Assembly (NCBI GenBank): GCA_947628825.1
Contig: CANRBH010000006.1
Span: 1-51,465, forward strand
Direction: 5' to 3'
DNA from: an uncultured Clostridia bacterium
GTDB taxonomy: Bacteria; Bacillota; Clostridia; TANB77; CAG-508
DNA length: 51,465 nt
The notes under the pieces are model-generated. The model did no database searches and had not been told where the DNA came from. It was given only the letters and a program-made list of their open reading frames with translations. Shown here piece by piece: positions 1 to 8,451 of this stretch; the first letter of the stretch is position 1; every line of letters starts with the position of its first letter. Made by a program: the position numbers and the translations under genes.

Positions 1-18
1 ATTAAGTGTACCCTTTTT

Positions 19-50
19 TCTCAAAAAAATTTTTGAGAATTTTTTATTTT
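19..50 (+). terminator. Rho-independent terminator of a gene left of the window
   Basis: A TTCTCAAAAA / TTTTTGAGAA inverted repeat is followed by a T-rich run on the plus strand. No plus-strand gene lies to its left inside the window, so it would end a transcript arriving from outside. The stretch from here to about 180 shows nothing else I can support. Confidence 0.55.
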
Positions 51-179
51 TCTATTGACATGTTACCGAATTACTTAATGCAGAAATTTATTTAGAAAAA
101 TGTAAATATTTTTCACTATTGCTAGCATTTATTATATAAAATTTTTACTACTTATTATAGTATACTAAAATAAGCAAAA

Positions 180-204
180 AAGCAATATTTAAAAAATATT
201 GCTT
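180..204 (-). terminator. Terminator of the cps-pgi-rubredoxin gene string
   Basis: AAGCAATATT pairs with AATATTGCTT, and a T-run (TTTTTTGC) follows on the minus strand. It lies just beyond the last minus-strand gene of the group, which ends at 263. Confidence 0.6.
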
Positions 205-262
205 TAAAATTGCTTTTTTTTTCAATGCAGATAGATATATTTTATTATTCATAAAAAATATC

Positions 263-826
263 TTATAATTTATAAATATTATTGTGTAATTTTTCCATAT
301 TTATTTTTGACAATAAAGTAACTACCATAAAAAGAATATTGCTTGATAGAAAACATATCCAAAAATATTTTATATTCTTTTCTTTTTTATAGTTTACTAC
401 AAATATATGATATAATGCAATTTCAATAACTTCATATATTATAAGAGGAATTACATAAAAATAATGGCTTCCACAATAGCATATTCTTCCTAGAAGAATT
501 CCTATAATCAAAATATGAATTATTAAAGTTACTCCTAATATTTTGTCAATATAGCTTGCTTTTTTTTCTTTTTTTTCAAATAATAGTCCTAGAATATATG
601 TTAGAAATAATGCTAATGACATAAAGGCTAGGAATAATAAAATAATATTTACAATTTTATTAAGACTAAAATAAGCAATTATATCAATAATTAGTAATAC
701 TATACTAATTATCTCAATTTTGTATAATTCTATTTTGCCTATTTTTAGTCTTTCAAACTTTTTATTTAATTCTTTTATATTATTTGATTTACTTTTCTTT
801 TTAGAATTCATTTTTTTATTTTTCAA
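263..826 (-). CDS. Small integral membrane protein, unknown function
   Basis: I do not recognise this 187-residue protein. It opens with a Lys/Asn-rich cytoplasmic segment of about 40 residues, followed by roughly five hydrophobic segments (about 37-57, 59-83, 95-115, 120-142 and 150-170), so it should sit in the cytoplasmic membrane. The longest frame starts at a TTG only 2 bases after the rubredoxin stop. An ATG five codons later (at 811) is the alternative; neither has a strong ribosome site. It is the last gene of the string that includes pgi and rubredoxin and is followed by a terminator. No catalytic motif is visible. Confidence 0.6.
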   Translation of the reverse strand: MKNKKMNSKKKSKSNNIKELNKKFERLKIGKIELYKIEIISIVLLIIDIIAYFSLNKIVNIILLFLAFMSLALFLTYILGLLFEKKEKKASYIDKILGVTLIIHILIIGILLGRICYCGSHYFYVIPLIIYEVIEIALYHIFVVNYKKEKNIKYFWICFLSSNILFMVVTLLSKINMEKLHNNIYKL

Positions 827-828
827 AA

Positions 829-966
829 TTATTCTTCTACCTTTTCAAACATATCTTTTCCAACACCACATAATGGGCATACCCAATCATCTGGTAAGTC
901 TTCAAATTTTACTCCTTCTACATTTTCATCATAAATATGTCCACATACTGTACATTTGTATTTCAT
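829..966 (-). CDS. Rubredoxin
   Basis: A 45-residue protein beginning [14 protein letters not shown]. It has the two rubredoxin iron knuckles, CTVCGHIYD at residues 5-13 and CPLCGVGKD at 30-38, with DDWVC just before the second. Four cysteines bind one Fe in a small cytoplasmic electron carrier. In anaerobes, rubredoxins feed electrons to rubrerythrin, superoxide reductase or flavoproteins in oxidative-stress defence; no such partner lies beside it. The length is normal for the family (45-54). A strong AAAGGAG site lies just upstream of the ATG. The gene is 28 bases behind pgi on the same strand and probably shares its transcript. Confidence 0.93.
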   Translation of the reverse strand: MKYKCTVCGHIYDENVEGVKFEDLPDDWVCPLCGVGKDMFEKVEE

Positions 967-994
967 AGCTTTCTCCTTTTCAAAAATATTTATT

Positions 995-2296
995 TTATTT
1001 CTCATATCCTGGTTTCTTTAGTAATTTAAACATATTTGTTTTATATTTTTCAACTCCTGGTTGATTAAATGGATTAACTTCTAATAGTTCTGCTGACATT
1101 GCTACAGCTTTTTCAAAGAAATATATAAGTTCTCCAATAGATTCTTCATCTAATTTTTTTAAGTTTAATACTATATTAGGAACTCCACCTTCTGTATGAG
1201 CTGCAATTGTTCCTTCCATTGCTTTTTTATTAACAAAAGACAATGTTTTTCCTTGTAAATAATTTAGATTGTCTAAGTTATCTTCATCTAAATTTATAAC
1301 TATATCAGATTTGCTTTCTTCTATGTTTATAACTGTTTCAAACATTAGTCTTCTACCTTCTTGAATATATTGTCCTAGTGAGTGTAAATCTGTTGTAAAC
1401 TCTGCTCCAACTGGGAACAAACCTTTACCATCTTTTCCTTCGCTTTCTCCAAATAGTTGCTTCCACCATTCAATAAAGTAGTGCATTTTAGGTTCGTAAG
1501 CTACTAACATTTCTAAAGATTTGTCTGATTCATATAACATATTTCTTAATACTGCATATTTGTAACATTCATTATATTTTAATGAACTATCAGAATATTT
1601 ATCTTCTGCAACTTGTGCGCCTTTTATAAGCTTATCAATATCTAATCCACTTGTAGCTATTGGAAGAAGTCCTACTGCTGTCAAAACAGAAAATCTTCCA
1701 CCTACATCATCTGGAATTACAAAGGTTTCATATCCTTCTGAATCTGCAAGAGTTTTTAATGCTCCTTTTTTCTTATCAGTTGTAACATATATTCTTTCTC
1801 TTGCTTCTTTTAATCCATATTTATTTTCTAATATTTCTCTAAATATTCTAAAAGCTATAGCAGGTTCTGTTGTTGTTCCCGATTTTGATATTACATTTAT
1901 GCTAAAATCTTTTCCTTCTAGCACTTCTATAATGTCATGTATATAATTTGCACTTAAGTTATTTCCTACATACATTACTTTTGTCTTACTCTTATCTTCT
2001 AAATAAATTGAACTATGTAATGCTTCTATAACTGCTCTTGCTCCTAAATAAGATCCTCCTATTCCTATTACTAGTAATATATCAGAATCTTTCTTTATTT
2101 TATTAGCTGATTTTTTTAATCTTGCAAATTCTTTTTTATCGTAATTTGTTGGCAAATGAAGCCAACCTAAAAATTCACTTTCATCTTTGCTTTTTTCTTC
2201 TAATTCTTTGTTTATTTCTTCAACTACATCACTATGCTCTAGTATATCTTTATCACTAATGCCTACATATTTAAAATCTGCTTTAATGTTTGGCAT
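995..2296 (-). CDS. pgi: Glucose-6-phosphate isomerase
   Basis: The enzyme interconverts glucose 6-phosphate and fructose 6-phosphate in the cytoplasm, linking glycolysis to sugar-nucleotide supply. At 433 residues it has the usual bacillar/clostridial length. Visible motifs in order are the SIS phosphosugar loop [36 protein letters not shown] with the catalytic Glu region, HTEGGVP with the ring-opening His, and the C-terminal signature [10 protein letters not shown] with the active-site Lys. It follows cpsB by about 50 bases on the same strand, so it may be transcribed with the polysaccharide kinase module. That is sensible, because it supplies glucose 6-phosphate for dTDP-rhamnose precursors. 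Confidence 0.97.
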   Translation of the reverse strand: MPNIKADFKYVGISDKDILEHSDVVEEINKELEEKSKDESEFLGWLHLPTNYDKKEFARLKKSANKIKKDSDILLVIGIGGSYLGARAVIEALHSSIYLEDKSKTKVMYVGNNLSANYIHDIIEVLEGKDFSINVISKSGTTTEPAIAFRIFREILENKYGLKEARERIYVTTDKKKGALKTLADSEGYETFVIPDDVGGRFSVLTAVGLLPIATSGLDIDKLIKGAQVAEDKYSDSSLKYNECYKYAVLRNMLYESDKSLEMLVAYEPKMHYFIEWWKQLFGESEGKDGKGLFPVGAEFTTDLHSLGQYIQEGRRLMFETVINIEESKSDIVINLDEDNLDNLNYLQGKTLSFVNKKAMEGTIAAHTEGGVPNIVLNLKKLDEESIGELIYFFEKAVAMSAELLEVNPFNQPGVEKYKTNMFKLLKKPGYEK

Positions 2297-2345
2297 ATTT
2301 TCCTCCTTTGATTAAGTATATTACTGAAATCTAATTACTATGTTA

Positions 2346-3110
2346 CTATCTTCCAAACCAACGTTTCTTTATTTCTTGTGGTGTATCAATATATATTTTT
2401 TCATTGTTTAATATTTTTCTGGTATTTATTGTTGTAAGTTCATTTAGCTTATCTTCACCTATTTCTTTTTTGAATTCTTTTAATATTTCATCCATTTGTG
2501 CATAAATTGTTTCTGGTCTATGTGCATCTGTTCCTAAAAAATGTATTGCATTTGCATCTATTAGTTTTAATAAAGTTTGTTTTGATTTGTGACCATATCT
2601 TTCAATAATATTTCCATAATTAGATTGTAATAGTGCTCCTTTTTTTACCCATTCTACTGCTAAATTAGGATTTTCTTTAACTATATCGTATCTTTCAGGA
2701 TGAGCTATTATAGGAGTGTATTTTGCAACAATTAAATCTTCTATTACTTGATTTAAATATATAACCTTAGAACCACTTAGTGGAAGTTCAAATAATACAT
2801 ATCTGCTTCCTGCTAAACTAGGTGCTACTCCATCTTCAACTAAATCAAGTAATTCATTTGTTATATAAATTTCTGCACCATTATATAAGTTAATTCCTAT
2901 ATTTTCTTTATTTAATTCTTCCTGTATTGCTTCAATAATATATTTTCTATTTTCCTTGTTTACATTATATTCATTTTCAATATAATGTGATGTGGTAATT
3001 ATATCAGTAAATCCCGCTTTCTTAGCTTCTTTTATCATTTCTATTGTGTCTTCAATGTTTCTTGCACCATCATCAATTCCGGGAAGAATATGGTTATGTA
3101 CGTCAATCAT
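2346..3110 (-). CDS. cpsB: Tyrosine-protein phosphatase of the CpsB/YwqE type
   Basis: This PHP-domain, metal-dependent phosphatase removes phosphate from the tyrosine cluster of the partner kinase CpsD and so sets polysaccharide chain length and output. Metal-binding motifs are visible: MIDVHNHILPGIDDGA at the N-terminus, TSHYI near 40, HPER near 138 and GTDAH near 193. The length of 254 residues matches YwqE-type proteins. It lies directly after cpsD and cpsC in the order C-D-B, the classic Firmicute phosphoregulatory set. Family assignment is firm; the exact glycan controlled is inferred from the cluster beginning a few kilobases away. Confidence 0.94.
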   Translation of the reverse strand: MIDVHNHILPGIDDGARNIEDTIEMIKEAKKAGFTDIITTSHYIENEYNVNKENRKYIIEAIQEELNKENIGINLYNGAEIYITNELLDLVEDGVAPSLAGSRYVLFELPLSGSKVIYLNQVIEDLIVAKYTPIIAHPERYDIVKENPNLAVEWVKKGALLQSNYGNIIERYGHKSKQTLLKLIDANAIHFLGTDAHRPETIYAQMDEILKEFKKEIGEDKLNELTTINTRKILNNEKIYIDTPQEIKKRWFGR

Positions 3111-3167
3111 ACTTTTGTTCCTTTCTAATTGACATTACTTTCATTACTTACAATTTTTAATTAATTT

Positions 3168-3989
3168 TCATTTTTTCTTTTTATTATATTTTCTTATTTG
3201 TTCCATTATTTCTTCTGTTTTTTTATCCTGTTCTTTATCTTCTATATTACTTTCTTTCTTTGTTTCCTTATGTCTAGTTCCTTGCTTTGATGAGCTATTA
3301 GATGCATAATAATACTTATACTCATATTTCTTAGTTGACATTTCTATCCTATTTAATACAACTCCCGCTACTTTTCCACCGATTGCTTCTATTTGTCTTT
3401 TAGAATCCTTTAATTCATCAATTTTTGTTTTTTTAGAAGATGCCACTAAAATTGTTGAATCAACAATTCTTGAGATAATTGCCGCATCTGTTACTAATAA
3501 ACAAGGTGCACAGTCAAATATTATAACATCAAAAATCTTACTCAAATCTTCTAATAGTTCTTTTGTCTTTGGAGATGTTAATAATTCTGATGGATTAGGT
3601 GGTATATTTCCAGCTGGTATAATAAATAAATTATCTATTTCAGTTGGTTGTATACAATCCTTTACAGTTACATCTTTATCGGCTCCTCTACTGGTTACGC
3701 CTGACAAATAATTTGAAAGTCCAGGATATAAATCAACACTAAATATATTATGTTGTCTTGGTCTTCTCATATCAGCATCAACTATTATTACATTTTTTCC
3801 TGCTTGTGCAAAAGTTGTTGCTAAGTTTGCAACAACCCATGACTTTCCTTCTCCTTGCGCTGTGCTAGTAAATACCATTGATTGTGTATTACCTGACTTA
3901 GACATATATTGAATATTAGTTCTAAATGACCTAAATACTTCTGATACCGGTGATTTTGGATCTAACTTTGTTATTAACTCTTTTTTCAT
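3168..3989 (-). CDS. cpsD: Tyrosine-protein kinase CpsD (BY-kinase)
   Basis: Cytoplasmic half of a bacterial tyrosine kinase, activated by the membrane protein CpsC. It has Walker A (AQGEGKS), Walker A' (IIVDADMRRP) and Walker B (IIFDCAP), and a C-terminal tyrosine cluster (YEYKYYY) that should be the autophosphorylation site. The tail after it is Lys/Glu-rich. The frame is open for 15 more codons upstream, but I place the start at the internal ATG (MKKELITKLD) because AGGAGG lies at the right distance before it. That ribosome site is embedded in the last codons of cpsC, so the two are translationally close. The 273-residue length is slightly above the usual 230. Confidence 0.94.
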   Translation of the reverse strand: MKKELITKLDPKSPVSEVFRSFRTNIQYMSKSGNTQSMVFTSTAQGEGKSWVVANLATTFAQAGKNVIIVDADMRRPRQHNIFSVDLYPGLSNYLSGVTSRGADKDVTVKDCIQPTEIDNLFIIPAGNIPPNPSELLTSPKTKELLEDLSKIFDVIIFDCAPCLLVTDAAIISRIVDSTILVASSKKTKIDELKDSKRQIEAIGGKVAGVVLNRIEMSTKKYEYKYYYASNSSSKQGTRHKETKKESNIEDKEQDKKTEEIMEQIRKYNKKKK

Positions 3990-3993
3990 TATA

Positions 3994-4767
3994 TTAACTC
4001 CTCCTACGTTTACTTGAATTTTCTGAAAAATCACATTGTGGTAATTCCGCTAAAACAGGTAAATTAACTGCTTTTTCTATGTCTTTTGCTGTCTTTATCG
4101 TATTATCTAACAAATTTATAATTAAAATTGTTACTATAGATAAAAACAATCCTATAGCAGCAAATATTACAGCAGTCCTTGTTGTATTTATATTGCTTGG
4201 ATATGTAGGTACTTCTGCATAGTCAACAACACTTATATTATTAGTCTTATAAGTTGCTTTTACTGCATCTGAAAATATATCTGCTAACTTATTAGTTATT
4301 GTAGTAGCTAAATAAGGATCTGTATTAGTAACAGTAATATTTATCATTTGTGTACCAGTTACAGATGTTATATCAACTTGAGATTTTAAACTAGCTTCAT
4401 TTATATTATTTATGTTATCGTTTTCTAATTCTTCTATAACTTTTCTTATTACAGTTGAACTTTTTGCCAATTCTCTATATGTTGCTAGTAAACTATTGTT
4501 TATAGTAACTTCTGATGATGTTATACTTCCTGATCCATCATTTCCTACTTGAGTACCAACTTCTCCGTAATTAATTGTGTTATTTACATCATCAGATGGG
4601 CTTCCTGGTGCTAAAATCATAGATGCTCTCGCAGTATATTTAGGTGTAACTAATATCTTACTATAAACAATACCTAATATGCATAAAATTATTGTTATAG
4701 TAATTATAATAAATCTTTTACTCCAAAATAAATTTAATGTTTCTTTTAAGTCAAATTCCTCTTCCAT
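3994..4767 (-). CDS. cpsC: Chain-length determinant / kinase activator CpsC (Wzz family)
   Basis: A membrane co-polymerase of 257 residues. It has a short cytoplasmic N-terminus with FDLKETLNLFWSKR, transmembrane helix 1 (about 18-38), a large external loop of coiled and beta character, a proline motif just before helix 2 (VPTYPSNINTT), and helix 2 at about 200-220. The cytoplasmic tail (KTAKDIEKAVNLPVLAELP) should activate CpsD. In Firmicutes this protein and its kinase are separate, as here. It is the first gene of the C-D-B module and has a good promoter just upstream. Its final codons encode the ribosome site of cpsD. Confidence 0.93.
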   Translation of the reverse strand: MEEEFDLKETLNLFWSKRFIIITITIILCILGIVYSKILVTPKYTARASMILAPGSPSDDVNNTINYGEVGTQVGNDGSGSITSSEVTINNSLLATYRELAKSSTVIRKVIEELENDNINNINEASLKSQVDITSVTGTQMINITVTNTDPYLATTITNKLADIFSDAVKATYKTNNISVVDYAEVPTYPSNINTTRTAVIFAAIGLFLSIVTILIINLLDNTIKTAKDIEKAVNLPVLAELPQCDFSENSSKRRRS

Positions 4768-4813
4768 TTTTTCATCCTTTCATCTTTGAATCTTTTGTTT
4801 ATTACATACTATA

Positions 4814-4842
4814 ATTTTAACATAGTAATTTTTTTGTTGCAA
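4814..4842 (-). promoter_or_regulatory. Sigma-A-type promoter of the cpsCDB operon
   Basis: On the minus strand, TTGCAA (-35) is separated by 17 bases from TAAAAT (-10), about 45 bases before the cpsC start. It was predicted by eye from consensus and spacing only. Confidence 0.55.
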
Positions 4843-4856
4843 TACAATCTTGATAA

Positions 4857-5957
4857 TTAATTTAAAATAGATTTGTTTTCTTTAGCATCTCCATATTTTC
4901 CAGTTAAAACTTTATACAAAATAGGTATCCTCTTCTCAATAAGAATTGCTAATAATATGCAAAAAATCAAAATAATTATTTGGCTAAGTATATATTCTAC
5001 CCCCCCCACAAACAATGGTGTCTTTGGGAATAATTTAAATAATAATTTTCTTAAAATAGTCAAATAACTTTCGTGAAAATAAAATATAAATAATGAATAT
5101 TTTGATATATTTAATATAAAATTACTGTGAATATTAAATGCAATTCTTATAAATACAATTATTCCTAATATACTTAATAATCTATTTATTAAATAGCTAA
5201 AATATAAGTTTTTCATAAAATATGCAATTATTATTCCTATTGCATATGGTAAAAGTAAATAAATCATTTTTATTTTTTTGATACTTATAATATGAAAATC
5301 ATATTTTACTAAATAATAACCTAATATGAAAAATACAATCATATCTAATGATAAAAAATTAATAGGTAATAGATATATTACTGTTATTATCAGTAATATA
5401 GTTTTTGGAAATTTATCAACAGCTTTCTTTATAATTTTTGAAAATATATTCATTAAAAATAAATCTCTAATAAACCATAGTGGATATAATATTGGATATC
5501 CTGTTTTAAATCCTAAAAAAGCATCTATAAAATCTATAAAACTCCATTTTGAAATTATATATTCCTCATTTGAAAAATACTGTTGCAAAGCTGGAATTTT
5601 TTGTGCTAAGGTGTAAAAAATTATCCAAAAAAGATTAAGAATTAAATATGGAATAAGCAATGATTTTACTTTCTTTTTCATATTCTCTTTCCAATTAAAT
5701 TCTCTTTTATACAATAATATTGAAGATAGTAAAATAAAACCAGGTACTGAACACCAAACTATTATTTTTGAAATAATATATCTAATACTTTCTAACCATA
5801 TTGGAAGTTCTACTACAACATTTCCAGTAGAAAAATTTATATTTTCTACATAAGCATGGATACCTATGACCATAATTGCAAATATTAGTTTAACTATATA
5901 TATACAATCAGATTCTTCTTTATTTATCTTATACTCTTTTTTTATTGATTCATCCAT
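4857..5957 (-). CDS. Acyltransferase-3 family membrane protein
   Basis: This 366-residue, highly hydrophobic protein has about ten membrane helices and an N-terminal helix with the family's active-site His (FAIMVIGIHAY, residue about 34). Members of this family transfer acetyl or similar groups from the cytoplasm to sugars outside, so O-acetylation of the polysaccharide built next door is the natural guess. The coding strand carries a run of eight G at 5000-5007 (codons around 317-319, within VGGV). In its present length this keeps the frame open; a one-base change would replace the last membrane helix. It has its own promoter upstream. The substrate is unknown. Confidence 0.85.
   Translation of the reverse strand: MDESIKKEYKINKEESDCIYIVKLIFAIMVIGIHAYVENINFSTGNVVVELPIWLESIRYIISKIIVWCSVPGFILLSSILLYKREFNWKENMKKKVKSLLIPYLILNLFWIIFYTLAQKIPALQQYFSNEEYIISKWSFIDFIDAFLGFKTGYPILYPLWFIRDLFLMNIFSKIIKKAVDKFPKTILLIITVIYLLPINFLSLDMIVFFILGYYLVKYDFHIISIKKIKMIYLLLPYAIGIIIAYFMKNLYFSYLINRLLSILGIIVFIRIAFNIHSNFILNISKYSLFIFYFHESYLTILRKLLFKLFPKTPLFVGGVEYILSQIIILIFCILLAILIEKRIPILYKVLTGKYGDAKENKSILN
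5000..5007 (-). repeat. G8 homopolymer in the acyltransferase gene
   Basis: Eight consecutive C on the plus strand (G on the coding strand) in an AT-rich gene. It is a candidate slipped-strand contingency site, and the gene is in frame as sequenced. Confidence 0.8.
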
Positions 5958-6002
5958 ATTTATTACATTTTTCCTTCTAATATTATAATTTTAACTTAAA
6001 AT

Positions 6003-6031
6003 TTTATATCATAAAATGATGTAAAAGTCAA
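6003..6031 (-). promoter_or_regulatory. Promoter of the acyltransferase gene
   Basis: Minus-strand TTGACT and TATAAA are spaced by 17 bases, about 45 bases upstream of the start at 5957. The assignment rests on consensus only. Confidence 0.55.
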
Positions 6032-6055
6032 TCAATATTATGTTTATATTTCAAA

Positions 6056-6083
6056 AAAAGAACCTACTTTTGTAAGTTCTTTT
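6056..6083 (-). terminator. Terminator after the cohesin-like surface protein gene
   Basis: AAAGAACTTAC and GTAGGTTCTTT (one wobble) form a stem with a four-base loop, followed by a T-run on the minus strand, immediately after the stop at 6091. Confidence 0.7.
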
Positions 6084-6090
6084 TCTAGAT

Positions 6091-6879
6091 TTATTTAAAC
6101 ATTTTCTTATATCTTATATATGAATAAATTCCTATTATTATAATTAAAAATATAGCAACATAAATTAAAATTCCATTTCCAGTTTGAGGCATCTTTTTGT
6201 CATTTACTGTTGTTAAATCTTGCACTTTTTCTATAACCTTTGGCTTTTCTTCTTCAGATTGCTGAACTTCAGGTTTCACAGGACTTGGATTTGAATTTGG
6301 TGTTTCTTGTTTTGGTGTAGTCACCTCGTTTTTAACTTGTTCTTGATCATCAACAACATTTTCATTATTTGGTTCAATATATATTGAAGATAAATCAATT
6401 GATTTAGTTTCTACACTTAAATCTGATAAATCTAAATTATCATCATTTACAACCTCTACATTTAACAATTTAACAGTAGTGAATTTTTTTTGTAAATTTT
6501 CTCTTGCTTTTAAAGTAAATGTTGCTATTTTTTCACCTTCACTTACTTTGGAAGCATCAAGAACAAACTTTTTATTATTAATTTCTGCAGACCATCCTGA
6601 TGAACCAGTAAGAGTTACCGTTGAGAATACTGTTTCATCATATTGTATATTTCCAGTAATAGCTATTGGTTCTTCACTAGTAACATTATCAAAAGAGGTT
6701 AAACTTAAATTTATACTAACTTCTTTTTTAGTTTTTAAATTTGTTATATCAGTACTTAGTGTAAGTTCCAAATTTCCTTGTGCTTCCATAGCATATACTG
6801 CTGTATTAAAAAGCATAAGAAAAAGTATAACTTTGCATATTATAAAACATTTTATTATTTGATTTATTGCTTTTTTCAT
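6091..6879 (-). CDS. Cohesin-like wall-anchored surface protein (MPQTG motif)
   Basis: A 262-residue exported protein. Residues 1-30 form a signal peptide ending near VYAMEA. Residues about 35-170 read as a cohesin-type beta domain (SINLSLTSFDN, ITGNIQYDETVFS, GEKIATFTLKARE). A Pro/Glu/Lys-rich spacer covers about 175-228. The C-terminus has MPQTG, a hydrophobic helix and a basic tail (YRYKKMFK-like end), a sortase signal. The protein should be joined to peptidoglycan and display the beta domain. Cohesins bind dockerins, and the next gene upstream ends in a clear dockerin, so a binding pair is likely. The cohesin call rests on pattern similarity and is less certain than the sorting signal. 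A class D-like sortase is encoded at 35.5 kb. Confidence 0.75.
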   Translation of the reverse strand: MKKAINQIIKCFIICKVILFLMLFNTAVYAMEAQGNLELTLSTDITNLKTKKEVSINLSLTSFDNVTSEEPIAITGNIQYDETVFSTVTLTGSSGWSAEINNKKFVLDASKVSEGEKIATFTLKARENLQKKFTTVKLLNVEVVNDDNLDLSDLSVETKSIDLSSIYIEPNNENVVDDQEQVKNEVTTPKQETPNSNPSPVKPEVQQSEEEKPKVIEKVQDLTTVNDKKMPQTGNGILIYVAIFLIIIIGIYSYIRYKKMFK

Positions 6880-6920
6880 ATTAGTCCCCTTTGGAATTAT
6901 TTCAATTTTATTTACATTTT

Positions 6921-6929
6921 ATTATACCA
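6921..6929 (-). promoter_or_regulatory. Possible extended -10 promoter of the cohesin-like gene
   Basis: TGGTATAAT on the minus strand, about 45 bases before the start at 6879. No good -35 is visible, so an extended -10 element is the simplest reading. Read-through from the upstream glycosidase gene is also possible, because I see no clear terminator between them. Confidence 0.4.
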
Positions 6930-6999
6930 CTTATTACTCTTTTTTTATTTCATTACCATTACTTTTATTTTACATTTTTGTAATTTTTCTACATTTAAT

Positions 7000-8451
7000 T
7001 TACTGTAATAATATTTTCCTTACCTGAATTAAATCTTTTATATTGCTTTTTTTATCCATATTAATATCTATTGCTAAGATTTGTGCTTCACTAAGTTTTA
7101 TGCTATTTACTAAATATTTTCTATATCTAATTAAGTCTTTTGCATTAACGTTTCCATCAGAATTGATATCACCATATATAACTACTGTATATTCTTTATT
7201 ATCTCCTGTTTTTACAATATCTCCTGTTGACAATATATCAGTTGAGGAATTTAAAATTCTTCCATTATGAATAACTGTTGTAACATTGTTTAAAAATTTT
7301 TTTAATGAATCAACTTCTGTATTTTTTTGAATATTTTTTATAAAAGAATTCTCTATTACTATCTTTACTATATTATCAACTTTTACATCAACATAATATT
7401 GTTCTTTCTTTATTGATAACAAAAATTTAAATTCTCCATTATCATAAAATGTATGATAATCTTTTCCTTCATTATTTACTACTTTTGTTTTATTTCCATG
7501 ATTAATTGTTACAGTAATTGGTCCATTAGTTTTTGTTTCCAAATCTTTATCATATTTTAATTCTATTTTAGAAATTTCTGTTTTAATTTCTTCAACTACA
7601 TTATCGATATATAAATTGCTAATTTGATTTAATTTTAATATTCTAAGCTTATTTATATAATTTCGACTTTGATTTACTGTTTGCATATCTTTATTGTAAA
7701 TATCTTTTGATTTTTGAATAAGAAATGTTATAGTATCTATTTTTGTTTCTAGTTTATTATACTTATCAATAGTAGTATTTATACTATCTTTAATTGAATC
7801 GTTTGTAATTGTATCTTCTAATATATAATTTGACAATACCTTTATATATTTTTCTGATAAGTTATCCAATTGTAGAATTAAGCTTTCTAATTGTGCCTTT
7901 TCGATTTCTCCAAGGTTATAATCACTATATTCATTTAGTATTGATTGGATAAGCTTATATTGCTTATCATAACATTCCATTAAAGTATCTTTTCCAACTA
8001 ATAATTCATTGTTTATTAAATTATTTAACTCACCAGATAATGAATTATAACTATCTAGTACTGTTTGATTTTGAAACACTATTTCATTATCAACTTTTAT
8101 TTTATTTAATGATTCCAAAATTTCTTTCGGAGTTATTATAATATTATCTTGTATATATATTTTAGCAAATTCTTGCGCCCATTTTGCTAAATATTGTGAA
8201 TGTAGTGCTTTAGAATTTATAAGACCTGTTTTAATAGGATTTTCTTCATCAAGGTTTAAAATATAACTAGCTTTATCAAATAAATCCTTACTAAATTTAT
8301 AAATTTTAGTTGGATAAACTAAGTTAAGATTTTCATTTTTATCTATTAACTCATCTGCTAAGTTTAAATCTTTTTCTATATTGCTTAAATCATTCATTCT
8401 AGTTTTTGCAGAAATTGTAACTAAATCTTCAAATGAATTTCCGTATATCAT
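7000..8451 (-). CDS. Dockerin-bearing C-terminal half of the glycosidase (separate frame)
   Basis: A 483-residue frame. The first two thirds are long, charged, alpha-helical and coiled-coil-like. About 300-390 is beta-rich. The end is a type I dockerin with two calcium loops, DINSDGNVNAKD and DINMDKKSNIKD, each carrying Asp/Asn at loop positions 1, 3, 5, 9 and 12. A short TGDIVKTGDNKEYTVVIYGD module precedes it, as often seen before dockerins. There is no ribosome site before its first ATG and an in-frame TAA directly precedes that ATG, which overlaps the end of the upstream frame. I therefore read it as the 3' part of the 8429-10381 gene, split by a one-base frameshift at the AAA around 8438-8440. 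Confidence 0.75.
   Translation of the reverse strand: MIYGNSFEDLVTISAKTRMNDLSNIEKDLNLADELIDKNENLNLVYPTKIYKFSKDLFDKASYILNLDEENPIKTGLINSKALHSQYLAKWAQEFAKIYIQDNIIITPKEILESLNKIKVDNEIVFQNQTVLDSYNSLSGELNNLINNELLVGKDTLMECYDKQYKLIQSILNEYSDYNLGEIEKAQLESLILQLDNLSEKYIKVLSNYILEDTITNDSIKDSINTTIDKYNKLETKIDTITFLIQKSKDIYNKDMQTVNQSRNYINKLRILKLNQISNLYIDNVVEEIKTEISKIELKYDKDLETKTNGPITVTINHGNKTKVVNNEGKDYHTFYDNGEFKFLLSIKKEQYYVDVKVDNIVKIVIENSFIKNIQKNTEVDSLKKFLNNVTTVIHNGRILNSSTDILSTGDIVKTGDNKEYTVVIYGDINSDGNVNAKDLIRYRKYLVNSIKLSEAQILAIDINMDKKSNIKDLIQVRKILLQ

Noticed and set aside
1..262. A TTGACA at about 55 as a plus-strand promoter.
   Set aside because: No gene or structured RNA follows it on the plus strand, and no good -10 lies at 16-18 bases.
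8429..8451. Programmed frameshift between glycosidase and dockerin frames.
   Set aside because: I see no slippery heptamer for -1 shifting, no prfB-like CTT-TGA, and no downstream stem-loop; a simple indel explains it better, though it is not excluded.
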